From contig DIYL01000021.1 of NCBI GenBank assembly GCA_002428985.1, positions 62,001 through 126,000 on the forward strand: DNA of 64,000 nucleotides, written 5' to 3'. Position 1 is the stretch's first letter. Each line of letters begins with the position of its first letter. Under the pieces are notes generated by a model. That model did no database searches and was not told the origin of the DNA. It was given only the letters and a program-made list of their open reading frames with translations. Source of the stretch: Anaerolineales bacterium UBA6055 (lineage in GTDB: Bacteria; Chloroflexota; Anaerolineae; Aggregatilineales; Phototrophicaceae). Positions 1 to 9,005 of the stretch are shown here, piece after piece. The translations under genes were made by a program, and so were the position numbers.

Positions 1-1161
1 GAGCTACTGGCAATGGCGGTGTGGTTTTCAGCATCAGCAGTTGTACCTGCTCTAACTGAGGCGTGGTCATTAGACGCCAATGGACAATCATGGCTGACAA
101 TGTCAGTGCAAGTTGGGTTTGTCGTTGGCGCATTTGGATCAGCAATACTCACATTAGCTGACCGGATTCCGAGTAAGTGGTTCTTCACAGGGGCAACATT
201 TGCTTCAGCGATCGCGACGGCATTAATCCCATTGATTGCTGATGGACTCGTCATAGCGCTGATTTTACGCTTTTTGACAGGTGTATTTCTAGCAGGCGTG
301 TATCCTGTTGGGATGAAAATTATGACGACATGGACGGTTAAAGATCGCGGATTGGGCATTGGTCTCTTAGTCGGTGCGCTAGCCATCGGATCAGCATCAC
401 CCCATCTACTCAATGCAGTTGGTGGTGTGACTGACTGGCAACCTGTGCTTTATCTGGCAGCAGGACTGGCGGCAATTGGTGGATTTATCGGACTATTTTT
501 CATTGACGTTGGACCGAATGTGACTCCCTCCCCGAAATTTGAATGGCAACATATTAGTAAGATTTTGCGCGATAAAGATGTCATGTTAGCCAACCTCGGC
601 TACCTTGGACATATGTGGGAATTATATGCGATGTGGGCGTGGATTCCAGCATTTTTACTAGCGAGCTTCGCCATATCAGGTGTTGATGCAACTATGGCAA
701 GCGTCGTTGCGTTTATGGTCGTTGCCGCAGGTGGCATCGGTAGTTTTCTAGCGGGTAAACTTGCTGATCAGTTTGGGCGCACGACCTTAACCACACTGTC
801 GCTTATTATCAGTGGAACATGTGCCCTCTTGATCGGACAATTATTCGGTGGAAACCCGATTCTATTATCCATCGTCGCAGTTGTATGGGGTTTTACAATC
901 ATTGCGGACTCAGCACAATTTTCAGCATGTGTCACAGAATTAGCTGATAGACGTTTCGTCGGTACAGCGCTGACGCTCCAGACAAGCCTCGGTTTTCTAT
1001 TGACGTTATTTTCAATTCGCCTCACCCCAACCTTTGTTGATTTAGTGGGTTGGCAATGGGCGTTTGCATTTTTAGCATTTGGACCAGTCGTCGGTATTAT
1101 CGCTATGATGACCTTACGGCGGTCGCCAGCATCAATAAAATTAGCGGCGGGTAAACGCTAA
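1..1161 (+). CDS. MFS transporter, 5' truncated by the window edge
   Basis: The reading frame is open from base 1 (ELLAMAVWFSAS...), so the visible ATG at 13 is probably internal and the true start lies upstream. The visible ~386 residues hold about 11 to 12 hydrophobic segments. TM1 carries the WFSASAVVPAL motif typical of one branch of major facilitator superfamily proteins, and a loop near residue 250 (AGKLADQFGRTTL) matches the MFS loop motif G-x-L-x-D-x-x-G-R-(R/T). The protein should be a proton-driven inner-membrane transporter or exporter. The substrate cannot be told from sequence. It ends in a Lys/Arg-rich tail and is followed by an unrelated gene about 140 bp downstream on the same strand. 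Family membership is secure; specificity is unknown. Confidence 0.9.
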   Translation, partial: ELLAMAVWFSASAVVPALTEAWSLDANGQSWLTMSVQVGFVVGAFGSAILTLADRIPSKWFFTGATFASAIATALIPLIADGLVIALILRFLTGVFLAGVYPVGMKIMTTWTVKDRGLGIGLLVGALAIGSASPHLLNAVGGVTDWQPVLYLAAGLAAIGGFIGLFFIDVGPNVTPSPKFEWQHISKILRDKDVMLANLGYLGHMWELYAMWAWIPAFLLASFAISGVDATMASVVAFMVVAAGGIGSFLAGKLADQFGRTTLTTLSLIISGTCALLIGQLFGGNPILLSIVAVVWGFTIIADSAQFSACVTELADRRFVGTALTLQTSLGFLLTLFSIRLTPTFVDLVGWQWAFAFLAFGPVVGIIAMMTLRRSPASIKLAAGKR

Positions 1162-1301
1162 TATCGCGTGATTAACCAAGACAGCATATTAAACTTGCAA
1201 TCAAGGTAAAGTATAATGCATTAATCTAAAACTCATAATTGCTATCTGCAACAAGCGCAATAATCTCATTTGATAGTAGGTTTATTGGAGATTCTCACAT
1301 T

Positions 1302-3104
1302 GTGAATAAGAGCTCACGCCGCAATATAATTTCCCCTCGCACTATTCTTACAACATTTTTTTTAACCATCTATATGTTAGTGCTATTGTTTTTAATACTG
1401 GTTTTTGGTGTCGGTAATTCGAGGGCTCTCCACCTTATGTTTGCAGTTACAATTGCGACAATGGTTATAGTACATATCATTTACCAGAAAAACATGACTT
1501 TACTTTATTCACTATTACCGCTGTTAATTCTACATCTAATATGGAAGCCAATAGTTGGTATAGTTCTGGGAGATGTTGACCCTACTCTTTGGATATTTTC
1601 TGACATTCCACTACTGTATTATGTTCTGCAAACGCCAATCTATTTTGTCATCTTCCTCTTCTGTGTTCTTGTACTCATATTAAACTACGTACCCGTTGTT
1701 AAGAAATGGAATCGTCAACCAATTGATTGGGAACATATTCCGGTACGCGGTATAAGATGGATAATTGGATCAATATGTCTATTTATTGCTTATCATTTTT
1801 TTTCCGCAGATGTAAACTTATATGCGAATCAAATATGGTTATTCGATCGCATTGTTCTGATGATCATAAGCATATTGGTATTTGTAAATCCGATATTCGT
1901 CTTGCCTTTTGTTATTTATGCTTCCAACTACAACTTGCAGCTTTCTATTCCCATTGGACAAAATAGCTATCACCATCTAAAGTTTGCGTTCCAGTTCCTA
2001 ACTCTTTTTGGCGTATTTGTCCCATTACGAGCTATCAGTAAAAGGTTTGAGTTTTGGCATGTGTTTGTATTGGGAATTGTACTCGTAAGTGCAACCTATT
2101 TTGCCTCAGGGTTTGGCAAGTTATTCAATACATCTTCACAACACTTTGCTTGGATCATTGAGAATCCAACTGTGCATCTCCTTGCAGGTGCTCATATAGC
2201 CTATGATTGGCTCGGCTTTTTACCGGAAGACACGTTTCTGGGCTTACTTAGCGCAATGGACAATATTGATCTATTTTTTAACCTCTTTACGATATTTGCC
2301 GAAATGGGATTAATATTTGTATTCTTTAGAAACAGGAAAGTGACCTTTTTATTTCTCCTTACAATCATCTTTTTTCATATTGGTGTCTTTATTACAACAG
2401 GGTTATTATTCCGTATGTGGTTATTGTTAGATGTATCATTATTGATCCTTCTCGCGATACAACCAGCACAATCCAGCATGTTAAAGTCAATGTATAAGTT
2501 ACCCATTGCAATCTATAGTGCTACTGCAATTTTTACGGGTGCTTTTTTGCCACAAGTCTCCAGTTATGCTTGGTGGGATGTAGGTATATACTTGAATTTT
2601 GATTACCAAGTAACAACTACGGATGGCAATCAGTATAATTTGCCTCGTAATTTTTTGAGTCCTTATGAGGACCTCAATAGAGGTCATTTTCGACACTTTG
2701 TCGATCTGCCAGTTCCGATAACAAATAATATTGGGGCAGGAAACTACGATTTTTGGCAAGAAATCAAAAATCTAGATAATATCGATGAAATAACAAGAGG
2801 GATAGAAGAAAATGGGCGGAGATTATTTAGTGAAGAAATGTATCAAGGATTTAGAGATTTTATCATCGTGTCTTTCTCAAATTATAATCAACGAGGTCTA
2901 ACAAAGACCTTTGTGCCTTTTCTACCACAAATCCCACTTCACTATAATGCGATGCAAAATCCAAATGCGGTGTACTATGATGGTCAAGCTCCTGTGGCAT
3001 CAGTACAAGTAAGCTATCGAATTGATTACTATAATCGTCATAAAAATGAATTCTACCTAATTGTGGAAGAACAAGTCTATGATTTTGTCATTCCACAACG
3101 TTAA
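1302..3104 (+). CDS. Multi-pass membrane protein, HTTM-like
   Basis: I chose the GTG at 1302 (MNKSSRRN...) because TTGGAG precedes it by 11 bases. A longer in-frame reading from a TTG at 1239 has no ribosome site. The ~600-residue product has about 10 to 12 transmembrane helices in its first ~420 residues, then a ~170-residue polar C-terminal domain ending LIVEEQVYDFVIPQR. The central segment YFASGFGKLFNTS resembles the Y-x-x-SG-x-x-KL signature of HTTM / vitamin-K-dependent carboxylase-like membrane domains, but this is a weak match by eye. The gene is AT-rich compared with its neighbours and stands alone. Function is unknown; an O-acyltransferase or glycan-related membrane enzyme is an alternative. 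Confidence 0.7.
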   Translation: MNKSSRRNIISPRTILTTFFLTIYMLVLLFLILVFGVGNSRALHLMFAVTIATMVIVHIIYQKNMTLLYSLLPLLILHLIWKPIVGIVLGDVDPTLWIFSDIPLLYYVLQTPIYFVIFLFCVLVLILNYVPVVKKWNRQPIDWEHIPVRGIRWIIGSICLFIAYHFFSADVNLYANQIWLFDRIVLMIISILVFVNPIFVLPFVIYASNYNLQLSIPIGQNSYHHLKFAFQFLTLFGVFVPLRAISKRFEFWHVFVLGIVLVSATYFASGFGKLFNTSSQHFAWIIENPTVHLLAGAHIAYDWLGFLPEDTFLGLLSAMDNIDLFFNLFTIFAEMGLIFVFFRNRKVTFLFLLTIIFFHIGVFITTGLLFRMWLLLDVSLLILLAIQPAQSSMLKSMYKLPIAIYSATAIFTGAFLPQVSSYAWWDVGIYLNFDYQVTTTDGNQYNLPRNFLSPYEDLNRGHFRHFVDLPVPITNNIGAGNYDFWQEIKNLDNIDEITRGIEENGRRLFSEEMYQGFRDFIIVSFSNYNQRGLTKTFVPFLPQIPLHYNAMQNPNAVYYDGQAPVASVQVSYRIDYYNRHKNEFYLIVEEQVYDFVIPQR

Positions 3105-3478
3105 ATTTCTGTTCTTCTCACTAGAATTGTTTGACTTGTTACTTGATATACAGTCCCAAAGTGAGATTGGAATTAGATAAACTATTAGCTTATGGGGCAT
3201 TGATGGAATAACCTCACTCTTCCCAAGAGAAGTGATTGAGAGTCTCCTCCTCCATAGTTCTGCTAAGGCATTCACATACAATGTCTTGGTAGATGCGATT
3301 GATATACCAAGTGGCTTCTTTGGTTTGTGTGAGATTGTCAAATACTACTGCAATAAATCATACCCAATTGTAAGGAGGTAAATCACCGCAAAGGCGTGAT
3401 GAATAAAAGAGTTATATATTCGCTTGTTTGATAAAATAGTAGAGTATATTATTCTATCTGACCATGAGGACAACAATC
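3105..3478. other. Gene-free stretch with a possible decayed ORF
   Basis: No intact gene is supported here. On the + strand one frame is open from 3124 to 3381 with a single in-frame TAA at 3178. After the stop it reads protein-like (TISLWGIDGITSLFPREV, then about 47 further residues to a TAA at 3379). It has no start codon with a ribosome site and no clear family. It may be the remnant of a lost gene. The last ~80 bp before the antiporter gene are AT-rich and probably hold its promoter. Confidence 0.35.
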
Positions 3479-5392
3479 ATGGAATCTGAAATTCTAGGGG
3501 TCATGGCGTTAGTAATTGTGTTGAGTGTTACAGCACAATGGATTGCATGGCGTATTAAACTTCCATCCATCTTACTTCTGCTCTCCTTCGGTATTCTAGC
3601 AGGTCCGGTCACACATCTGATTGATACAGAACATCTCCTCGGGGAACTCCTGTTCCCAGTCGTTTCGCTATCGGTTGCCATTATCTTATTCGAAGGCGGG
3701 CTTAGCCTCAGATTAGACGATCTGCGCGATATTGGACTTGTATTTCGTCGCTTAATTTCGATCAGTGTCATGATTACATGGGGGCTGACAGCAGTCTTCG
3801 CCCATTTGCTCCTCAACCTATCGTGGGATTTGTCGATTCTATTAGGAGCAATTTTGATCGTCACGGGTCCGACGGTGGTGATACCCATGCTCAATCAGAT
3901 CAGGCCAAACGCAAGGCTGAATAATGTATTGCGTTGGGAAGGCATTGTGATTGATCCGATAGGTGCAGTCATCGCTGTCTTGATTTTTGAGCAAATTATC
4001 TTAACTGAACCTGCCCCAGGTGCTGCGATCTTAGGTGTGATCGAAACAATTGTGGACGGGGTCTTCATCGGGTATGTGGCTGCACGGGTTCTAGTAGAGG
4101 CGTTTCGTCGACGATGGGTGCCTGAATATCTGCAAAATCCAGTTGTCTTGATGGCGGTTCTAGGCGCATTTACCCTATCCAATATGCTCCGTGCCGAATC
4201 TGGTTTGCTGACCGTCACTGTAATGGGGATTGCGATGGCAAATCAAAGGCTATACGACATCCGCCACATCGTTGAATTTAAGGAAAACTTACAAGTCCTA
4301 CTGATTTCATCGCTGTTTATCTTGCTCGGTGCACGCCTCAATATCGAATCGCTATTGCAATTAGGAGTCGGTGTCGTCATCTTCGTCGTCTTCTTAATGT
4401 TGGTGATTCGCCCGTTATCCGTTATGGCAGCGACATGGCGGTCTGATTTTACATTCAAAGAAAAGTTATTCATCTCGTGGATGGCACCCCGTGGGATTGT
4501 TGCAGCATCAGTTGCCTCGATTTTCTCGTTGGAATTAATCGAACTCGGTCGCCCCGAAGCCGATGTACTGGTGCCGATTACATTTGTGGTGATTATTGTC
4601 ACCGTTGCGGTCTATGGTCTGACAGCGGGACGTTTAGCACAGATGATGGGCTTGGTGCAAGAAAATGCACAGGGGGTGCTCTTTGTCGGAGCACATGGTT
4701 GGGCACGGAAACTCGCTCTCAACCTTAAGAAAGCAGGCTTTAAAGTCATCCTCGCCGATTCGAGTGCATTTAATGTCGAACAAGCCCATAATGATGGACT
4801 ACGCGCGTATCATCGTGATGTCTTGACGGACTCGATTATGGATGAAGTTGATTTTAGTGGGATCGGACATGTGTTATCTCTCACGCCGAATGATGAAGTG
4901 AATTCTTTGGCAAGCTTGCATTTTAAGGATGTGTTTGATAGCCATAGCATCTACCAATTGGCGCATCCTGATGAAAAAGAAAATCCTGATGTCGTCCAAT
5001 CACGATTTGGAGGACAAACACTTTTTGGCTCTGACATTACCTATGAAAAGCTATCACTGAGCTTTAGTACGGGTGCAAAATTGTATACCGTGGATGTAGT
5101 CGATGTTGAACAATTTAGTAGTAAACTCGATCAATTCATCCCTTTATTTGTGATTACCCCCACTAAAGAACTGTTGATTTGGACAGCCGATGAACCACCG
5201 ATTTTACAAGTCGATCAGACCGTGATTGGCATACTGAATGAAGAAGATGAAGGGTTATTTGATCGCTCAGAAACCGCCTTCACACCGATGCCAGGCGTTC
5301 TCACATCGATTATCAACGATGCGATGGACAAGATGGATACCGATGATAGCAATGATAACGATAAGCACCCTGTCACGGATACATCACTTTAA
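3479..5392 (+). CDS. CPA1-family Na+/H+ antiporter with TrkA-N domain
   Basis: This is a monovalent cation:proton antiporter of the inner membrane. Start ATG 3479 is preceded by GAGGA at 3466-3470 (8-base spacing). Another ATG at 3464 overlaps that ribosome site and is less likely. Residues ~1-395 form about 12 to 13 helices of the Na_H_Exchanger fold, with FEGGLSL near residue 65 and an ILIVTGPTVV helix near 125 as in CPA1/NhaP proteins. From residue ~400 a Rossmann-type TrkA-N segment begins (GVLFVGAHGWARKLALNL), followed by an acidic C-terminal tail. The cytoplasmic domain suggests nucleotide gating. A strong hairpin follows the stop codon. The family call is firm; the transported ion (Na+, K+ or Li+) is not determined. 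Confidence 0.9.
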   Translation: MESEILGVMALVIVLSVTAQWIAWRIKLPSILLLLSFGILAGPVTHLIDTEHLLGELLFPVVSLSVAIILFEGGLSLRLDDLRDIGLVFRRLISISVMITWGLTAVFAHLLLNLSWDLSILLGAILIVTGPTVVIPMLNQIRPNARLNNVLRWEGIVIDPIGAVIAVLIFEQIILTEPAPGAAILGVIETIVDGVFIGYVAARVLVEAFRRRWVPEYLQNPVVLMAVLGAFTLSNMLRAESGLLTVTVMGIAMANQRLYDIRHIVEFKENLQVLLISSLFILLGARLNIESLLQLGVGVVIFVVFLMLVIRPLSVMAATWRSDFTFKEKLFISWMAPRGIVAASVASIFSLELIELGRPEADVLVPITFVVIIVTVAVYGLTAGRLAQMMGLVQENAQGVLFVGAHGWARKLALNLKKAGFKVILADSSAFNVEQAHNDGLRAYHRDVLTDSIMDEVDFSGIGHVLSLTPNDEVNSLASLHFKDVFDSHSIYQLAHPDEKENPDVVQSRFGGQTLFGSDITYEKLSLSFSTGAKLYTVDVVDVEQFSSKLDQFIPLFVITPTKELLIWTADEPPILQVDQTVIGILNEEDEGLFDRSETAFTPMPGVLTSIINDAMDKMDTDDSNDNDKHPVTDTSL

Positions 5393-5405
5393 ACGTCATA
5401 TGCTA

Positions 5406-5448
5406 GCATCAATTATGAGGACGAGTGCGTGTATTCGTCCTCTGATGC
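5406..5448. terminator. Bidirectional terminator hairpin
   Basis: GAGGACGA (5417-5424) and TCGTCCTC (5435-5442) form a perfect 8-bp stem with a 10-base loop. It is extended across a short internal loop by GCATCA (5406-5411) and TGATGC (5443-5448). It lies between the stops of two convergent genes and can serve both. No long U-run follows on either strand. Confidence 0.7.
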
Positions 5449-5462
5449 TTATTCATGCCTCG

Positions 5463-6569
5463 TTAGGCATCATATAATCCAGCGATTTTACTATGTAAAT
5501 ATGTGCCTTCACGCATGTCAGTGTTATCACTAAATTGGTCGACACTCCCGATTCGTGTTCGGTCGGCAATTGCTTTCATAGCCGGATCTTTTATCGCTTC
5601 GAGTAGTAGATCGTTATAGCGCCAACTATTCGTGACTTGGAATCCGCGTCCATGAAAATCTTCTACCGCAGGGTGAATTGGTGCAGTAATCTTAAGATCG
5701 TTAAACATCGTGTTGAGAATAGTATAGGCTTTTACAAGCGCAGCTTCACGGTCTCGGTAGGTTGTGCCTGTTTGTACATCACGCAAAATCGGCATCAGGT
5801 CAGCACCACAATCTAACTCAGCGAATGCGGTTCCAAACCATTTGGGGTAGGGTGCATAACGGCGTTCCATCAAAAAGCATAATTGCATGATGCTCCGTAC
5901 TAATCGCCCTGCAATCACAGCCGAACCTAATTCATCACCAACAAATCCGGCACGCGGCGCGAGGTGCTCATCTTGACCAATACGTGCCCACCCACCAATC
6001 AACAAGTACAGCCACACATCATGTGGATAATAAGCGAATCGATCACGCATAGCTTGCATATTCAAACTATCATGGAACAACCCACCAGCAGTCACAGTCA
6101 GTAATTTTTGCTGTGGGATTGCTAACCAGTCGGCAGGTGTCATCTCATACTCAACTGCTACACCTAAGATGTCTTTGATAAATTTTTCGATGGTATAAAT
6201 TTCGATGCGGTGGTTTATCTTGCCACTATCAATCGTCTCTAATAATTGGGTGCCATTCTCGCCTTCACCGACCATAGGATTGCCAAAATGTGTTGAATAT
6301 CCACGAAATGTATACGGGAGTTCGTCACTTAGTACATCGCTAATTTGGTCTTCAAACTGGACTTTGTCCTCTGGTGATAGGAACAACAACATGCGCGGAC
6401 CCCAATGATGATCAGTAGACATCTCCGTGTCGTAACCTAGCACCTCAGATCCACTGCCCACGAGTCCGGTTGTATAAGCTAGGTTAGGGAAATGCTTACT
6501 TAAAATGGGTTGGACAGCCTCATGATAAAATGCGCGCGAAAGATCAAGTCCTTTAATAAATTCTGGCAT
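5463..6569 (-). CDS. DUF4037 nucleotidyltransferase-like protein
   Basis: This 368-residue soluble protein carries the N-terminal signature GSGSEVLGYDTEMSTDHHWGP (residues ~37-57), typical of DUF4037 proteins. The family is related to the nucleotidyltransferase fold, with a GS motif followed by acidic residues. A C-terminal helical half contains WLYLLIGGWARIGQDE and GSAVIAGRLVRSIMQLCFLMER. By analogy it may transfer a nucleotide or bind a nucleotide-like ligand, but no substrate is established for the family. It sits just downstream of a TPR protein gene on the same strand (21-bp gap), so the two may be co-transcribed. A ribosome site (AAGAGAAGGA) precedes the ATG. Confidence 0.85.
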   Translation of the reverse strand: MPEFIKGLDLSRAFYHEAVQPILSKHFPNLAYTTGLVGSGSEVLGYDTEMSTDHHWGPRMLLFLSPEDKVQFEDQISDVLSDELPYTFRGYSTHFGNPMVGEGENGTQLLETIDSGKINHRIEIYTIEKFIKDILGVAVEYEMTPADWLAIPQQKLLTVTAGGLFHDSLNMQAMRDRFAYYPHDVWLYLLIGGWARIGQDEHLAPRAGFVGDELGSAVIAGRLVRSIMQLCFLMERRYAPYPKWFGTAFAELDCGADLMPILRDVQTGTTYRDREAALVKAYTILNTMFNDLKITAPIHPAVEDFHGRGFQVTNSWRYNDLLLEAIKDPAMKAIADRTRIGSVDQFSDNTDMREGTYLHSKIAGLYDA

Positions 6570-6590
6570 ATCGTATCCTTCTCTTGGTAG

Positions 6591-7247
6591 CTAATCAGGT
6601 GTTTGAGTTGCGTCGGTAGTCACTTGGCTGGTTGCGCCAAATTTAGGGACAAATCGCCATAAGAAACGTTTGATGCGGAGAGTGAATAAAAATCCCTGTA
6701 TTTCGCTGTGGTTATCATATTTATGTCCCGCACCAACCCGCAAGTAACGGGTTAAATCAGCAATTGCGCCGTCATAATCGTGTAATGCCGCTCGTACCCG
6801 ACCACGCGCTTCATAAGCTTGTGATACAGTCGGATTTAGGGCTAAGGTGCGCGTTAAATCTTCTTCAGCATCAAAAAACCGTTTTTTGTCTTCATAGGCA
6901 AGCGCTCGATTGTAATAGGCTTCATAGTATGCCCCATCAATATGCAGTGCCATCGTATAATCAGTAATCGCATTTTCGAGGTCTTCCTGAAACCGCCGGA
7001 CATTCCCGCGTTCGTTATAGGCTGTTGCCATGTAAGGCTGCTGGCGTAGGGCTTCGTTGATGCTATTTTCGGCTTCTTTCCAACGTCCAAGATAGCCGAG
7101 TGCTTCACCCCGACATACATAAATCTCGGCAATATCGCCTAGGCTTAATTTAATCGCATTATCGAACATCGCAATGGCTCCCTCATAGTTACCATTCTCC
7201 ATGAGGACTAAGCCTTGCTCGAAATAATTATCCACCCGCTCGAACAT
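6591..7247 (-). CDS. Tetratricopeptide repeat protein
   Basis: The protein has 218 residues with about five TPR units between residues 6 and 170 (for example YFEQGLVLMENGNYEGAIAMF and AYYNRALAYEDKKRFFDAEE, each with the W/L-G-Y-A-F-A-P-like pattern). A short basic tail (RIKRFLWRFVPKFG) could touch the membrane. There is no signal peptide. It probably acts as a protein-binding scaffold in the cytoplasm. It lies upstream of the DUF4037 gene and may form an operon with it. The partner is not known. Confidence 0.85.
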   Translation of the reverse strand: MFERVDNYFEQGLVLMENGNYEGAIAMFDNAIKLSLGDIAEIYVCRGEALGYLGRWKEAENSINEALRQQPYMATAYNERGNVRRFQEDLENAITDYTMALHIDGAYYEAYYNRALAYEDKKRFFDAEEDLTRTLALNPTVSQAYEARGRVRAALHDYDGAIADLTRYLRVGAGHKYDNHSEIQGFLFTLRIKRFLWRFVPKFGATSQVTTDATQTPD

Positions 7248-7451
7248 TGGTGATGCCCTTTACTACTCTGAATACGCATATTGTAACGTTATTTTGATAG
7301 ATAGACGACACCTCAGCCATAGTATATTGAAAAAGATTGTGTCATTTTAAGATTGATTTGTCCGGTTTTTACCTAACGTTTATACAACGCTGTAAGATTT
7401 GTTCAGATTTTCAATGTATAATAGATACACGTAGATAGAAAGCAGACTTAC

Positions 7452-8069
7452 ATGGACAAACCAAAACGTAAACAAAAAGAACTATCATCCCTCTCTATTG
7501 TAATTGGATGGGCGTTAATTCATTCGCTGGGTTGGACGGTCATTTATTTGATGGCTTCTAATATGGCGAACATAGGGTCAGACATTTTCATCCTCGGGTT
7601 TATTGGGGTGTTGGCTGGTGGTGTAACAGGGTCACTGCAACATACACTGATTGAACGTGGTACAGGTATCAATATGACACACTGGATCCTACTTTCGGCG
7701 TTAGGGACATCTGCAGGACTTGTTGCTACGACCATTGTTGATAATGTGTGGTACGCTTCCCCATATATCTGGACGTTACCCATTTTCCTACTGCCAGCAC
7801 TATTCCAATGGATGAGTATTCGCCGCTTCACACGCGCAGGTGGACTCTGGATCGTTGCAAATGTCATTGCAAGTGCTGTCTTTACAATGTTTGTCATAAC
7901 ATTGGTATCCCAAGGATACGAATTGTTATCGGCTGTGATTCCAGCAGGTCTACAAGGTATTGCATCAGGATTTGTGGTTGTGTGGTTGTTGCGCCAACTC
8001 CCAAAACAAGACCTTACCGAAGAAAAACCAAAAAACGAGTATGATGACCATGTAATGGTCTCGTCCTAA
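7452..8069 (+). CDS. Small membrane protein, paralogue A of a tandem pair
   Basis: This 205-residue protein has a basic N-terminus, about five to six hydrophobic helices and a charged cytoplasmic tail (KQDLTEEKPKNEYDDH). The last helices GGLWIVANVIASAVF and GLQGIASGFVVVWLLRQL match the next gene's SAWLWIVANAVAGLMF and AIAQGAITGFAMLWLLHRL, so the two genes are tandem paralogues 29 bp apart. A TATAAT box at 7417-7422 lies 30 bp upstream of the ATG, without a clear -35. I recognise no family; it may be a small integral membrane sensor or immunity-type protein, but nothing in the sequence shows this. Confidence 0.75.
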   Translation: MDKPKRKQKELSSLSIVIGWALIHSLGWTVIYLMASNMANIGSDIFILGFIGVLAGGVTGSLQHTLIERGTGINMTHWILLSALGTSAGLVATTIVDNVWYASPYIWTLPIFLLPALFQWMSIRRFTRAGGLWIVANVIASAVFTMFVITLVSQGYELLSAVIPAGLQGIASGFVVVWLLRQLPKQDLTEEKPKNEYDDHVMVSS

Positions 8070-8098
8070 ATTACAGGACGAGCAAGAATGGAGTTTAT

Positions 8099-8818
8099 AT
8101 GTCACAAATAAAAACAACAAACTTTTGGCTAGCATGGATTTTTGCAAGCTTACTGGTATATCCAATTACAGCCATCTTTGTGTTTGCATTCAGCATGATC
8201 TGGTTTACAGCAGCTCAAGCATTGTTCCCAGCTGTTAATCAGGCTGGTTTCCTTAGCGATGTTTATACCCTCGCAACTATCATCGCTTTTGGTGGGGTGA
8301 TTGCACTAGCGGTTGGGATGCTACAGGCTAATGTCCTCAAACGCTATTTCCATTTCACGCCCCAAAATTGGCAACGTGCAACTGTTATTGGTGGGTTGGT
8401 CGCCGCACCTGTTACCGGATTCATCATGTTTGGTCTCAATGATTATATGTCAGTCAATTATTGGGAACTGGTGGAAAGCGGTCAATTTGAAATCCTCAGC
8501 CTCTTATTGAATGTCCTACCGATGATGATGTATGTAACCGTTATGTCGGTGGTACAGGCGATTGTACTCCGCGAATATGTTAGTAGCGCATGGTTATGGA
8601 TTGTTGCTAATGCTGTTGCAGGTTTGATGTTCAGTATGCTAGCAATGGTCACGTTTGACCCCGGTTTTGGTGACTGGTTATTAGCCGCTATTGCACAGGG
8701 TGCCATTACTGGTTTTGCGATGTTGTGGTTATTACACCGTCTGACTAAAGAGGAAGAAGAAGCCGACGAACCAGAATTCGCCTATCAACATGTCCCTATC
8801 GATATTGATGATGATTAA
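8099..8818 (+). CDS. Small membrane protein, paralogue B of a tandem pair
   Basis: This 239-residue protein has six predicted helices and a strongly acidic tail (KEEEEADEPEFAYQ, then IDIDDD). The start ATG follows GGAG with 6-base spacing. It is homologous to the preceding gene over the C-terminal half (see WIVAN and the terminal ...WLL-x-x-L), which indicates an old local duplication. The pair is likely co-transcribed and could form a heteromer. A hairpin with a T-rich tail follows at 8855-8885. Function is unknown. Confidence 0.75.
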   Translation: MSQIKTTNFWLAWIFASLLVYPITAIFVFAFSMIWFTAAQALFPAVNQAGFLSDVYTLATIIAFGGVIALAVGMLQANVLKRYFHFTPQNWQRATVIGGLVAAPVTGFIMFGLNDYMSVNYWELVESGQFEILSLLLNVLPMMMYVTVMSVVQAIVLREYVSSAWLWIVANAVAGLMFSMLAMVTFDPGFGDWLLAAIAQGAITGFAMLWLLHRLTKEEEEADEPEFAYQHVPIDIDDD

Positions 8819-8854
8819 GCGATAACAAATTCAGTACAAGAAAATAAACAATAC

Positions 8855-8885
8855 AACAGGCTCGGTCAATATGGCGGAGTCTGTT
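8855..8885 (+). terminator. Probable intrinsic terminator of the membrane-protein pair
   Basis: AACAGGCTC (8855-8863) pairs with GAGTCTGTT (8877-8885) with one mismatch, and a T-rich stretch follows. It lies 36 bp beyond the stop of paralogue B. Confidence 0.55.
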
Positions 8886-9005
8886 TGTTTCTGATGCAAT
8901 CCAACATTAATTATAAAAACAAACCAATCATTAACGCTAGCTTTCTTGAACGATGTTACAGTTCGGTTTATGATGAATATAGTGAACGACACAAAGCGAG
9001 AGTCT

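Noticed and set aside
3057..3341. 94-codon minus-strand ORF
   Set aside because: It overlaps the end of the upstream membrane-protein gene, has no ribosome site and no family-like content.
7417..7422. TATAAT before the membrane-protein pair as a full promoter
   Set aside because: No acceptable -35 at 16-18 bases, so I mention it only in the gene entry.
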